From Variovorax paradoxus (GTDB lineage: Bacteria; Pseudomonadota; Gammaproteobacteria; Burkholderiales; Burkholderiaceae_C): DNA of 64,000 nucleotides. A program made the position numbers and the translations under genes. The number at the start of each line of letters is the position of its first letter. Within the stretch, counting starts at the first letter, position 1. Location of the stretch: positions 2,106,001 through 2,170,000 of the forward strand of contig NZ_CP102931.1 in NCBI RefSeq assembly GCF_024734665.1, read 5' to 3'. The notes below the pieces were generated by a model. It saw nothing but the letters and a program-made list of their open reading frames with translations. It made no database searches and had not been told where the DNA came from. Below are positions 8,544-17,415 of the stretch, in pieces.

Positions 8544-9497
8544 ATGACAGAACCAACCGCCTTCGACGTCGCACTCTTCGGCGAAGCCATGCTGTTGCTC
8601 GTGGCCGACCGCCCCGGCCCGCTGGAAAACGCAGAGGCGTTCCATAAGCGCACAGCCGGCGCCGAGACCAACGTGGCCATCGGCCTTTCGCGCCTGGGCC
8701 TCAAGGTGGGCTGGGCCAGCCGGCTCGGCACCGATTCGATGGGCCGCGCGCTGCTGGCCGCGATGCGCGCCGAAGGCATCGACTGCTCGCACGTGATCAC
8801 CGACGCAACGCAGCGCACCGGCTTCCAGTTCAAGGGCCGCGTCACCGACGGCAGCGACCCGCCGATCGAATACCACCGCAAGGGCTCGGCCGCGAGCCAC
8901 ATGGGGCCGGCCGACGTCGACGAAGCCTGGCTGCGTTCGGCACGCCACCTGCACGCCACCGGCGTGTTCGCCGCCATCTCCGACACCAGCCTGCAGGCCG
9001 CGCTCAAGACCATGGACGTGATGCGCGCTGCCGGCCGCACCATCTCGTTCGACACCAACCTGCGTCCCACGCTGTGGTCGTCCACCGAGACCATGCGCCA
9101 CTGGATCAACGAACTCGCCTCGCGCGCCGACTGGGTGCTGCCCGGCATCGAAGAGGGCCTGCTGCTCACCGGCCACGACAAGCCCGAGGATGTTGCGAAG
9201 TTCTATCGCGATCGCGGCGCGAAGCTGGTGGTCGTCAAGCTCGGCGCCGAGGGCGCCTACTACGACAGCGATGTGGCCGGCACCGGCCGCGTCGACGGCT
9301 TCCCAGTGAAGGAAGTGATCGACACCGTGGGCGCGGGCGATGGCTTCGCAGCCGGCGTGGTGAGTGCGTTGCTCGAAGGCAAGAGCGTGCCCGAGGCCGT
9401 GCGCCGCGGCGCATGGATCGGCGCGCGCGCGGTGCAGGTGCTGGGCGACACCGAAGGCCTGCCGACGCGGGCGCAACTCGAAGAAGCGGGGCTCTGA
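8544..9497 (+). CDS. kguK: PfkB-family sugar acid kinase (2-ketogluconate or KDG kinase)
   Basis: 317 aa, start preceded by AGGAA. Ribokinase/PfkB fold: the N-terminal FGEAMLLLVAD, a TAGAETNVAIGLSRLG substrate segment, and the second PfkB signature DTVGAGDGFAAGV with the catalytic Asp in GAGD near residue 260. The closest recognisable groups are 2-keto-3-deoxygluconate kinase and 2-ketogluconate kinase (KguK). Neighbours favour KguK, which makes 6-phospho-2-ketogluconate in the cytoplasm; KdgK function cannot be excluded from sequence alone. Confidence 0.8.
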   Translation: MTEPTAFDVALFGEAMLLLVADRPGPLENAEAFHKRTAGAETNVAIGLSRLGLKVGWASRLGTDSMGRALLAAMRAEGIDCSHVITDATQRTGFQFKGRVTDGSDPPIEYHRKGSAASHMGPADVDEAWLRSARHLHATGVFAAISDTSLQAALKTMDVMRAAGRTISFDTNLRPTLWSSTETMRHWINELASRADWVLPGIEEGLLLTGHDKPEDVAKFYRDRGAKLVVVKLGAEGAYYDSDVAGTGRVDGFPVKEVIDTVGAGDGFAAGVVSALLEGKSVPEAVRRGAWIGARAVQVLGDTEGLPTRAQLEEAGL

Positions 9498-9502
9498 ACA
9501 CC

Positions 9503-10492
9503 ATGACGAATGTGTCGAAGAAGAACGTCCTCGTCTTCCGGCCTCTGCCCGAAGACCAGCTGGCGCGCCTGCAAGCCGTGCACCATGTGGTCGTTGCCGA
9601 CCCGCGCAAGGAGCCCGAGGCCTTTGCCGCCGCGCTGCGCAGCGCGAACGGGCTGATCGGGTCGAGCCATACGGTCGATGCCGCGCTGCTCGACGGGGCG
9701 CCGCAGCTCCAGGTGATTTCGAGCGTGTCGGTCGGTGTCGACAACTACCCGCTGGCCGAGCTGCACAAGCGCGGCATCGTGCTGTGCCACACGCCCGACG
9801 TGCTCACCGAAACGGTGGCCGACACGGTGTTCGCGATCCTCATGGCAACGCAGCGCCGCGTGGTCGAGCTCTCGACGCTTGTGCGCGAAGGCCGCTGGAC
9901 GAAGAACATCGGCGAAGAACTCTTCGGCACCGACGTGCATGGCAAGACGCTGGGCATCCTCGGCTTCGGCCGCATCGGGCAGGCCGTGGCGCGCCGTGGT
10001 GCGCTGGGCTTCGGCATGCCGGTGCTGTACCACGCACGTCGCCCGGTCGACCTGGCCACGCAGGCGCCCGAGTTGCAAGGCCGCGCCACTCACACGCCGC
10101 TCGACGACCTGCTCGCACGTGCCGACATCGTGCTCGCGATGCTGCCGCTGACCGACGCGACGCGCGGCATGATCGACGCCGCCTTCTTTGCACGCATGAA
10201 ACCCGGTGCCGCGTTCATCAACGGTGGCCGCGGCGCCACGGTGAATGAAGACGCGCTGCTCTACGCACTCGACCACGGCACACTGCGTGCCGCCGGCCTC
10301 GACGTATTCGCGAAAGAGCCGTTGCCGGCCGATTCGCCATTGCGCACCCATCCGCGCGTGACGCCGCTGCCGCACATAGGCTCGGCCACGCACGAGACGC
10401 GGCATGCCATGGCAGAACTCGCCACGACGAACCTGCTGCAGGTGCTGGCCGGCGAGAAGCCGACTGCGCCGTACGACACGGCGAGCGCATGA
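9503..10492 (+). CDS. kguD: 2-ketogluconate (6-phosphate) reductase, D-2-hydroxyacid dehydrogenase family
   Basis: 329 aa; ATG 9503 lies 6 bases after the kinase stop. NAD(P)-binding GFGRIGQA, the catalytic Arg in NGGRGATVNE, Glu in LDVFAKEP and His in PLPHIGSAT are all present, so it is an intact D-2-hydroxyacid dehydrogenase of the glyoxylate/2-ketogluconate reductase branch. In the kgu pathway KguD reduces 6-phospho-2-ketogluconate to 6-phosphogluconate. The family also holds glyoxylate/hydroxypyruvate reductases, so the substrate call rests on the operon. Confidence 0.82.
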   Translation: MTNVSKKNVLVFRPLPEDQLARLQAVHHVVVADPRKEPEAFAAALRSANGLIGSSHTVDAALLDGAPQLQVISSVSVGVDNYPLAELHKRGIVLCHTPDVLTETVADTVFAILMATQRRVVELSTLVREGRWTKNIGEELFGTDVHGKTLGILGFGRIGQAVARRGALGFGMPVLYHARRPVDLATQAPELQGRATHTPLDDLLARADIVLAMLPLTDATRGMIDAAFFARMKPGAAFINGGRGATVNEDALLYALDHGTLRAAGLDVFAKEPLPADSPLRTHPRVTPLPHIGSATHETRHAMAELATTNLLQVLAGEKPTAPYDTASA

Positions 10493-10504
10493 GGGATTTG
10501 TCTT

Positions 10505-10620
10505 GCTCCCTCTCCCCTTGGGGAGAGGGTTGGGGTGAGGGCAGGGGCGTTTGTGCAAACGCTGCCCTCGCCATCGCCGCCGACCCTCACCCCAGCCCTC
10601 TCCCCAAGGGGAGAGGGAGC
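10505..10620. repeat. large imperfect inverted repeat (REP/BIME-like) between kguD and ptxS
   Basis: Two 37-base arms, 10505-10541 and 10584-10620, match as reverse complements at 36 of 37 positions across a 42-base loop. Each arm also contains its own short palindrome around CCCCTTGGGG, so a clover-like fold is possible. The motif resembles dispersed extragenic palindromes widespread in GC-rich proteobacteria. It may attenuate transcription between the enzyme genes and the repressor. No T-run follows, so it is not a classical terminator. Confidence 0.85.
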
Positions 10621-10631
10621 GAGAGCCGCCC

Positions 10632-11657
10632 ATGAAGCCGACCGGGCGTGCCACCATTGCCGACGTCGCCGAAGCCGCCGGCGTCTCCAAGGCCACCGTC
10701 TCGCGCTTCCTCAACCACCGCGAGCGGCTGCTGAGCCCCGACATCGCCGCGCGCGTCGAAGTCGCCATCGCCGCGCTGGCCTATTCGCCGAGCCCGATGG
10801 CGCAGGCCCTGAGCCATGGCCGCTCGCGGCTCATCGGGCTGATCGTGGCCGACATCACCAATCCATATTCCGTCGCAGTGCTGCGCGGCGCCGAGAAGGC
10901 CTGCCAGGACGCCGGCTACCTCGTGATGCTGTTCAACCTCGGCAACGAGAGCGAACGCGAGCGCGAGGCCATCGACGCGCTGGCGGGCTACCAGGTCGAC
11001 GGCTTCATCCTCAACACGCTGGGCCGCGGCAGCAACGTGGTCGACGCGGTCACGCTGCATGGCAAGCCGGCGGTGCTGGTCGACCGGCGCCACACCGGCA
11101 TGCACACCGACTTCGTCTCGCTCGACAACCACGCCGCGATGCAGGCCACCTGCGGTCATCTGGTCGCAGGCGGGTATCGCGAGCTGCTCTACGTCACCGA
11201 GCCGCAGAAGGGCGTGAGCTCGCGGCGCGAGCGCACGGCCGCATTCGGTGCCTGCGTGGCCGCGCACGAGCCGCGCGTGGCGGGCGAGGTGTTCGAGTGC
11301 GTCGAGGGCGAGAGCGATGCGCTCGACGAGGCCCTGCGCGCCCTTCGCCAGCGCGCCAAGCGCGGCCGACGCGCCGCGGTGGTCGCGGGCAATGCCGTGG
11401 TCACGCTGCGCATCGCGCAGGCCATGGCGCGGCTGGGCTGGCAGTTCGGTGCGGACCTTGGCTTTGTCGGCTTCGACGATCCCGAATGGGCCTCGCTCAT
11501 CGGCCCCGGCCTGAGCACCGTGGCCCAGCCTACCGACGCCATCGGCCGCACGGCCGCTACCTGCCTGATCGAGCGGCTGCGTGGCCTGGACGCGGCGCCG
11601 CGCCAGTTGCTGCTGCCTGGCCAGCTGGTGGTGCGAGGCTCGTCGCAGGCGCTCTAG
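10632..11657 (+). CDS. ptxS: LacI-family transcriptional regulator, PtxS-like
   Basis: 341 aa. N-terminal LacI helix-turn-helix (TIADVAEAAGVSKATVSRFL, residues 7-26) with hinge YSPSPMAQALSHGRS, then a periplasmic-binding-protein-like effector domain (LIGLIVADITNPYSVAVLRG ... VGFDDPEWASLIGPGLSTV). Downstream of kguD on the same strand and separated by a palindromic repeat. The PtxS operator at 4711 supports the assignment. In Pseudomonas PtxS represses the kgu genes and is released by 2-ketogluconate. Its 3' end overlaps the convergent GMC oxidoreductase frame by 101 bases. Confidence 0.82.
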   Translation: MKPTGRATIADVAEAAGVSKATVSRFLNHRERLLSPDIAARVEVAIAALAYSPSPMAQALSHGRSRLIGLIVADITNPYSVAVLRGAEKACQDAGYLVMLFNLGNESEREREAIDALAGYQVDGFILNTLGRGSNVVDAVTLHGKPAVLVDRRHTGMHTDFVSLDNHAAMQATCGHLVAGGYRELLYVTEPQKGVSSRRERTAAFGACVAAHEPRVAGEVFECVEGESDALDEALRALRQRAKRGRRAAVVAGNAVVTLRIAQAMARLGWQFGADLGFVGFDDPEWASLIGPGLSTVAQPTDAIGRTAATCLIERLRGLDAAPRQLLLPGQLVVRGSSQAL

Positions 11658-13293
11658 CGTCCTGCTGCGCGCGGTCGAAGGTGATCGGCCCGCGCATCCA
11701 GTCGGCCGCGCGTTCGGCGATCATGATGGTCGGCGCATTGGTGTTGCCGCCGATCAGCGTCGGCATGATCGAGGCATCGACCACGCGCAGATTCTCGATG
11801 CCGTGCACGCGCAGCTTCGCATCGACCACCGCCATCGCATCCGTGCCCATCTTGCAGGTGCCCACGGGGTGGTAGATAGTGTCGGCGCGCGCGCGAATGT
11901 GCTGAATGAGTTCTTCGTCGGTGTGCGCGTCGGCCGTGTAGAGCTCGCGGTGGCGGTACTTTTCGAGTGTTGGCGCGCGCAGGATCTCGCGCATCTTCTT
12001 CACGCCTTGCAGCAGCAGCGCCATGTCTTCCGGGTCTGACAGAAAGCGCGGGTCGATGCGCGGCGCCGAGCCCGGGCTGACATCGTTCAGGCGCACGTCG
12101 CCGCGGCCCTTGGGGCGCAACACGCACACATGGCACGAGAAGCCGAAGCCCGCGTGCAGCTTGCGCGCATGGTCATCGGTGATCGCGATCACGAAGTGCA
12201 GTTGCAGGTCGGGCCGCCGCAGCTCGGGCGAAGACTTGATGAACGCGCCGCCTTCGGCGAACGGCGTCGCGATCATGCCCTTGCCACTCTTGCGCCACTC
12301 GGCAATGGCCTTCACCAGGTGCAGGCTACCCACCACGCCGATGCCGAACAGGTCGGTGTGCTTCGAGGTGTAGGCGAGGATGAAGTCGGTGTGGTCCTGC
12401 AGGTTCTGGCCGACGCCCGGCAGCGCATGCTGCACGGCGATGCCGTGGCGGCCCAGCTCGGCCGGATCGCCGATGCCCGAGAGCATCAGCAGTTGCGGCG
12501 AGTTGAATGCGCCGCCGCACAGCGCCACTTCGCGCCGCGCGTGAAGGGTCTCGATACTGCCGTCTTTGCGCCGCACCTCCACACCGGTGGCGCGCCGGTC
12601 TTCGAGCACCACGCGCAGGGCCTGCGTGTCGGTCAGCACTGTGAGGTTGGGGCGCTGGTTCATCACCGGATGAAGATAGGCAGCCGCCGCCGAGCAGCGC
12701 TCGCCGTTGCGCGCGCCATCGTGGAACTGCGTGACCTGGTAGAGGCCCGCGCCTTCCTGCTTGGCGCCATTGAAGTCGTCGTTGCGCGGAATGCCGCACT
12801 CCGCCGCGGCCCGCACGAAGTCGTCGGCAATGGGGCGCGGGCTCTGCTGCTCAGAGACCTGCAGCGGCCCGTCGGCGCCGTGCAGTGCGCTTGCGCCGCG
12901 CTGGTTGCCCTCGGCGCGCTTGAAGTAGGGCAGCACCGCATCGAACGACCAGCCGGTGCAGCCCGCGCGCTCCCAGTCGTCGTAGTCGTCGCGATGGCCG
13001 CGCACGTAGAGCATGGCGTTGATCGCGCTGGAGCCGCCCAGGCAGCGTCCGCGTGGCTGGTAGCCTTTGCGCCCGTTCAGGCCGGGCTGCGGCACGGTCT
13101 GGTAGGCGTAGTTGTTGATGCGCGGGCGGCCCGGCAGCATCGCCACCGTGGCGGCAGGCGCCCGCACCAGGATGCCGCGGCCGTCGCCGCCGGCCTCGAC
13201 CAGGCAGACCTTCACGGCGGGGTCTTCGCTCAGCCGCGAGGCCAGCGTGGCGCCGCCGGAGCCGCCACCCACGATGACGTAGTCGAATTCCAT
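11557..13293 (-). CDS. GMC-family FAD oxidoreductase (choline/alcohol dehydrogenase type)
   Basis: 578 aa from ATG 13293, which has AGGAAGAAG upstream. Residues 1-30 hold the FAD dinucleotide fold VIVGGGSGGATLASRL. The GMC signature region RGRCLGGSSAINAMLYVRG, the active-site histidine in YHPVGTCKMG and the late GGNTNAPTIMIAE segment are intact. The substrate is probably an alcohol or choline-like compound, unresolved. Normal homologs end soon after WMRGP; here about 40 further residues rich in Ala and Pro are read from the antisense strand of ptxS because no stop intervenes, giving a 101-base convergent overlap. Confidence 0.9.
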   Translation of the reverse strand: MEFDYVIVGGGSGGATLASRLSEDPAVKVCLVEAGGDGRGILVRAPAATVAMLPGRPRINNYAYQTVPQPGLNGRKGYQPRGRCLGGSSAINAMLYVRGHRDDYDDWERAGCTGWSFDAVLPYFKRAEGNQRGASALHGADGPLQVSEQQSPRPIADDFVRAAAECGIPRNDDFNGAKQEGAGLYQVTQFHDGARNGERCSAAAAYLHPVMNQRPNLTVLTDTQALRVVLEDRRATGVEVRRKDGSIETLHARREVALCGGAFNSPQLLMLSGIGDPAELGRHGIAVQHALPGVGQNLQDHTDFILAYTSKHTDLFGIGVVGSLHLVKAIAEWRKSGKGMIATPFAEGGAFIKSSPELRRPDLQLHFVIAITDDHARKLHAGFGFSCHVCVLRPKGRGDVRLNDVSPGSAPRIDPRFLSDPEDMALLLQGVKKMREILRAPTLEKYRHRELYTADAHTDEELIQHIRARADTIYHPVGTCKMGTDAMAVVDAKLRVHGIENLRVVDASIMPTLIGGNTNAPTIMIAERAADWMRGPITFDRAQQDARAPATSLAPPAGQAAATGAAPRPGHAAARSGR

Positions 13294-13397
13294 GGCGCTT
13301 CTTCCTTTTGTTCTGTGCTGCCTGCGTCCGCGCGGACGGATTCGACTGTAGGAATGAACGTGCAATCAGGGCTTGGCGTTTTCCCTTGTCTCCGAAG

Positions 13398-14897
13398 TCA
13401 GGCCGAGGTCATGCCGAGGTCGTGCAGATACCCCTCCAGCTCTTCGATGTGGGCGGAGTCGACGATGGCGCCGACATAGCCGTCCGGGCGCACCAGCACC
13501 CAGTCGCCCGACGCGAGCCCATAGGCTTCGCGGAAATGGCCGCCATGGTCGCGCAAGTCGCCTCTTTCGCTGAAGGTGTGGATGTGCAAGCCTGGGCGCG
13601 GTGCCACGTCGCGACGCTCGACCTCGCAGCCCAGCAGCGTCCAATGCGCGCCCTTGAACAGCTCGAACAGGCGCGTCGGTTGCCCGGCAGCGCCGGTGAC
13701 CGGCGCATCGGGCGCGCGGTCACCTGCCTGCAGGCCGCCAATGCGCGCAGGCTTTTCCATCGCGAGGGACGATTCGGCGTACCCGAGGTCGAGCTGATGC
13801 ACTTCCCGCCCGCGCCGCATCTCGCCCCGCTTCGCTTCGCCGAGCAACTTCGTGGCAAGCCCGAGCATGTCTGCGGCAATCGGGCGGCGCTCCTCCTCAT
13901 AGCTGTCGAGTACGGTACCGGGTGCGCCGGCGGCAACTGCCGCCAGCTTCCAGCCAAGGTTGTAGGCGTCCTGCACGCTGGTGTTGAGCCCCTGGCCGCC
14001 GGTGGGGGGATGGATGTGTGCGGCGTCGCCGACCAGCAGCACGCGACCTGCCCGGTAGCGATCGGCCAACCGTGCGTTCATGTTGAACGCCGAGGCCCAT
14101 GAGACCGAGTGGATATGAATGTCGTCGCGGCCGGTGCGTTCGGCAACCATCGCGGCCAGTCCCTGTGCGGAGAGGTCGATGTCGCCCTCCAGTGGTATCG
14201 GTGCCTGCAACTGGAACAGCTCCGTCCCGGCGAGCGGGCACAGGGACATCTGCGCATTCATCTCGCCTTCGTTGAAGCGGTGCCATGCTTCGCGCCCCAA
14301 CCCTGACAGGACGACGTCGGCCACCACGGCACGCACGCCCAGCGTCTTGCCCGGAAAGCCGATGGCCAGCGAATGCCGCACGAAGCTGCGGCCACCGTCG
14401 GCGCCGACGAGAAAGCGCACGCGGAGCGTTTCTTCACCTGCCGCGCCGGCCAGCCGCGCCGTCACGCCGTCCTCGTCCTGCTCGAAGCCGATCAGTTCGC
14501 AGCCGAACACGGGTCGATGCCCGAGCTCGGTCAGGCGCTCGCGCATCACGCCCTCGGTCAGGAACTGCGGGACCATCAAAGGAGAGCCATAGGGTTCCGA
14601 AGGTGTCGGTGCCTCGTGCGCCATCACCAGCGAATCGGCATGGCTGCCGTCGGCGCGGTATTCCCGCGAGGGCGGATACAGGCCGCCGGCCGCGACGATC
14701 CGCTCGAGGATGCCCAGATCCTCGAAGACCTCCTGCGTTCGCGGCTGGATGCCCTTGCCGCGCGAGCCCCGGAAAGGCGCGTCCATCTTCTCGATAAGGC
14801 GGAAGGAAACACCTCGCCGCGCCAGGTCGATGGCGAGCGTGAGGCCGGCTGCGCCGGCGCCGCAGATCAGGACGTCGGCGGAAAACTGATGCGTCAT
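13398..14897 (-). CDS. FAD-dependent aromatic monooxygenase (PheA/TfdB family)
   Basis: 499 aa from ATG 14897 (MTHQFSADVL). GxGxxG FAD site CGAGAAGLTLAIDLARRG near residue 10-27, GADGGRSFVRHSL in the middle and the GD motif LVGDAAHIHPPTGGQGLNTS around residue 290. The C-terminal thioredoxin-like domain ends with ARPDGYVGAIV-type sequence (VLVRPDGYVGA). Such enzymes hydroxylate phenols, aromatic acids or polyketides using NAD(P)H and oxygen. It is divergent from a MarR regulator with only 46 bases between, so the regulator probably controls it in response to an aromatic ligand. Confidence 0.9.
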   Translation of the reverse strand: MTHQFSADVLICGAGAAGLTLAIDLARRGVSFRLIEKMDAPFRGSRGKGIQPRTQEVFEDLGILERIVAAGGLYPPSREYRADGSHADSLVMAHEAPTPSEPYGSPLMVPQFLTEGVMRERLTELGHRPVFGCELIGFEQDEDGVTARLAGAAGEETLRVRFLVGADGGRSFVRHSLAIGFPGKTLGVRAVVADVVLSGLGREAWHRFNEGEMNAQMSLCPLAGTELFQLQAPIPLEGDIDLSAQGLAAMVAERTGRDDIHIHSVSWASAFNMNARLADRYRAGRVLLVGDAAHIHPPTGGQGLNTSVQDAYNLGWKLAAVAAGAPGTVLDSYEEERRPIAADMLGLATKLLGEAKRGEMRRGREVHQLDLGYAESSLAMEKPARIGGLQAGDRAPDAPVTGAAGQPTRLFELFKGAHWTLLGCEVERRDVAPRPGLHIHTFSERGDLRDHGGHFREAYGLASGDWVLVRPDGYVGAIVDSAHIEELEGYLHDLGMTSA

Positions 14898-14911
14898 GGC
14901 AAACTCCAATA

Positions 14912-14975
14912 TGTGTAATATGCACTCAATAGGAGCGGATGCTATGCCAAAGAAAATAAATGTGCAAGATACACA
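14912..14975. promoter_or_regulatory. pair of TGTG-N7-CAC sites, candidate MarR operators
   Basis: Two similar interrupted palindromes: 14912-14925 between the divergent genes and 14961-14975 just inside the regulator's coding start (TGTG, seven bases, CACA). MarR dimers commonly bind 16-20 base palindromes overlapping divergent promoters. The match of both sites in spacing suggests a shared recognition, but the half-sites are short and may occur by chance. Confidence 0.45.
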
Positions 14976-15432
14976 TATGTCCGCGCAATTGCGGGCGTTG
15001 CACGGCGCGTTGCTGACCGTGGTGAGCGTCATGAATCGCCCGCAGCGCGACGAGGCGATGGTTCGCGAAGCGGGCATCTCGCTCGACCGCGCTTTGTTCC
15101 CGCTGCTGGTGGGCATCGAACGCGTAGGACCGATCGGCGTGGTCGAGCTCGCCGACCGTGTCGGGCGCGACTACACCACGGTCAGCCGGCAGGTCGCGAA
15201 GTTGGAGAGTCTTGGCCTGGTGGAGCGCCAGGGTGGCACCCACGACCGACGCGTGCGAGAAGCGATCGTGACGCCGAAGGGCAAGGTCATGACCGATGCC
15301 GTGGATACGGCAAGGGAACGGCTGGGGCGAGCCATATTTGCCAAGTGGGAACAGCAGGATTTCGAGGAGCTGGTGCGGCTCCTGCAGAAGTTTGCGGTCG
15401 ATATCGAGGCGGGCCCTGCAGGCGAGCGTTGA
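14944..15432 (+). CDS. MarR-family transcriptional regulator
   Basis: 162 aa from ATG 14944, chosen because AGGAG (14931-14935) lies 8 bases upstream; an earlier in-frame ATG at 14896 would overlap the divergent gene's start. Winged helix with recognition segment VELADRVGRDYTTVSRQVAKLESLGLVERQG (in two halves about residues 61-90) and wing HDRRVREAIVTPKG. Likely represses the divergent FAD monooxygenase and responds to an aromatic compound; ligand unknown. Confidence 0.88.
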   Translation: MPKKINVQDTHMSAQLRALHGALLTVVSVMNRPQRDEAMVREAGISLDRALFPLLVGIERVGPIGVVELADRVGRDYTTVSRQVAKLESLGLVERQGGTHDRRVREAIVTPKGKVMTDAVDTARERLGRAIFAKWEQQDFEELVRLLQKFAVDIEAGPAGER

Positions 15433-15588
15433 TCGGGTTGAGGGGGCGCTGCCTCGCTGACCTTTGAACACATGGTGCGCGACCGGGGCCTCATCGGGTT
15501 TCCTCTGCCGCTGCAGACAGGCGATTGACAGTCACCGGCACGACACTGTCGCAACCGGTCCATCCCGAAAGACAAGGAAGCCAGGAAC

Positions 15589-17154
15589 ATGCAAGAGACA
15601 ACAACAACGACCCCCGCCATCTCGCGCCGCGGCCTGCTGCGCCTTTCGCTCGGCGGCACCGCCATGGCCTCGCTGCCCGGCATCGGCTGGGCAGCCACCG
15701 GCGCCGCGGTACCCGCCTTCACCGACGGCCTGCCGCGGAGCCGGCCCGAGGCACAGGGCATCTCGTCGGCGTCGATCCTCGCCTTTCTCGATGACGCCGA
15801 GCGCGGCGCGTTCGAGCTGCACAGCTTCATGCTGTGGCGCAACGGCCATGTGGTGGCCGAGGGCTGGTGGGACCCCTACAAGCCCGAGCGCCGGCATATG
15901 ACGCACTCGCTGACCAAGAGCGTCACCGTGTGCGCGGTTGGCATGGCCATTGCCGACGGCAAGTTCGGGCTCGACGACAAGGTCGTGTCCTTCTTTCCCG
16001 AGCACCTGCCGCCCACGGTCAGCGCCAACCTCGCGGCAATGACCGTGCGTGATCTGTTGACCATGCGCACCGGGCACGAGTCGATGGTGTCGGGCTCCGT
16101 GTGGCGGCCCATTCGCACGAGCTGGATCGCGGAGTTCTTCAAGATCCCCGTGGTCTACACGCCGGGCAGCAAGTTCGTCTACACCAGCGCGGCTACCTAC
16201 ATGCTGTCGGCCATCGTCACGAAGACCACCGGGCAGTCGACGGCCGACTACCTCAAGCCGCGCTTCTTCGATCCACTGGGCATCACCGGCTACGAGTGGG
16301 ACGTGGGCCCCGAGGGCATCTCGCCGGGTGCCAACGGCCTGAGCTGGAAGACGGTCGACTCGCTCAAGCTCGGCATCCTGCATGCGCAGAACGGGCAGTG
16401 GAACGGCAAGCAGATTCTCACGAAGGCCTGGGTCGATTCGGTGCACGCGCCGCACACCAAGGACCGCTACGGCTACCAGTGGTGGCTGGGCCAGCACGGC
16501 GCGTACAACGCCGATGGTCTGTTCGGCCAGTACTCGGTGGTGTTCCCCGAGCAGAACGCGGTGCTCGCGCTCAATTCCGCGCTGCCGCCCAAGGCGGGGT
16601 TCAACGCGGGCATTCTGTACAAGCACTTTCCCGCGGCATTCGGCGCTACTGCCTTGACCAGCGAGAAGGACTACGCCGCGCTCAAGGCCCGCACGCGCAC
16701 GCTGCAACTGCTGCCGCCGGTGAAGCCGACCAGCTCGCCCGTTGCCGCGAACGTGTCGGGCCAGCGCTTCGACTTTGCGGAGAACCCGGAGAAGATCAAG
16801 TCCATGCGGCTCGACTTCTCTTCCGCGGAGTCGTGCGTCTTCACCATGGAAGACGACCGCGGCACGCACAAGGTGCAGGTCGGCCTGCGCAAGCCCTTCG
16901 AGGGCGACACCACCATCACCGGCAACAAGCTGCACCACGAGTACCAGCCCGAGGTGATGCGCGTGGTGGCCAGCGGCGAGTGGCGCGACGCACGCACCTT
17001 CGTCATGACGTGGACCTTTGTCGAGTCGGCCTTCCGCGACACCGTGGAGTGCCGCTTCTCGGGGCCGTACATGCGCTTCGACCGCAGCGTCAACGTGAAC
17101 TCCAGCGCAACCGAAATGCCTACGCTCACCGGAACGCGAGCGAAGGCCGCCTAG
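15589..17154 (+). CDS. class C beta-lactamase-like serine hydrolase, Tat-exported
   Basis: 521 aa. SRRGLLRLSLGG (residues 12-23) followed by a hydrophobic stretch to AAT is a twin-arginine signal, so a folded periplasmic protein. The SxxK motif is SLTK at residues 107-110 and the tyrosine motif lies in FVYTSAATYML near 200. The beta-lactamase/transpeptidase-like domain ends about residue 370; the last 150 residues are a beta-rich extension. Such proteins are usually esterases or D-amino peptidases rather than true beta-lactamases. Monocistronic by spacing. Confidence 0.88.
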   Translation: MQETTTTTPAISRRGLLRLSLGGTAMASLPGIGWAATGAAVPAFTDGLPRSRPEAQGISSASILAFLDDAERGAFELHSFMLWRNGHVVAEGWWDPYKPERRHMTHSLTKSVTVCAVGMAIADGKFGLDDKVVSFFPEHLPPTVSANLAAMTVRDLLTMRTGHESMVSGSVWRPIRTSWIAEFFKIPVVYTPGSKFVYTSAATYMLSAIVTKTTGQSTADYLKPRFFDPLGITGYEWDVGPEGISPGANGLSWKTVDSLKLGILHAQNGQWNGKQILTKAWVDSVHAPHTKDRYGYQWWLGQHGAYNADGLFGQYSVVFPEQNAVLALNSALPPKAGFNAGILYKHFPAAFGATALTSEKDYAALKARTRTLQLLPPVKPTSSPVAANVSGQRFDFAENPEKIKSMRLDFSSAESCVFTMEDDRGTHKVQVGLRKPFEGDTTITGNKLHHEYQPEVMRVVASGEWRDARTFVMTWTFVESAFRDTVECRFSGPYMRFDRSVNVNSSATEMPTLTGTRAKAA

Positions 17155-17369
17155 CAGGCTATTGAAACTCGCTGCGCCGAACTGACGGATGAGTCCGGCC
17201 CCAGGCGCTCCAGCAGTACGCCGCCCACCACGCCACCGCTGGCCACGGCCAAGTTGAAGACCGTGACCAACACGGACTGCGCCATGTCGGCATCGTCGCC
17301 GGCCGCATCCGCCAATGCGGTCTGCAGCAGCGTTGGCGCACCGCCGAAGGTCAACCGAACTGAGCTTCA
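17151..17369 (-). pseudogene. C-terminal fragment of an MFS (arabinose efflux/YdhP-like) transporter
   Basis: About 50 residues on the minus strand (GGAPTLLQTALADAAGDD, then LVTVFNLAVASGGVVGGVLLERLG) match the usual last helices of MFS efflux permeases. There is no start codon in a sensible place and a stop lies a few codons upstream (about 17369), so everything before the last two helices is missing. Its TAG overlaps the stop of the serine hydrolase. A remnant left by deletion or by insertion of the adhesin locus. Confidence 0.6.
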
Positions 17370-17415
17370 GCCGCCCGAGCGCGAGCACATCCGCGTGGGG
17401 CTGAGCATAGAGCGC

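Noticed and set aside
6038..9181. Minus-strand open frame of about 1000 codons under the transporter and kgu genes
   Set aside because: Antisense shadow of high-GC third positions; spans four recognised plus-strand genes and contains no motif.
12130..13479. Plus-strand frame opposite the GMC oxidoreductase
   Set aside because: No motif, while the minus strand has FAD site, GMC signature and active-site His.
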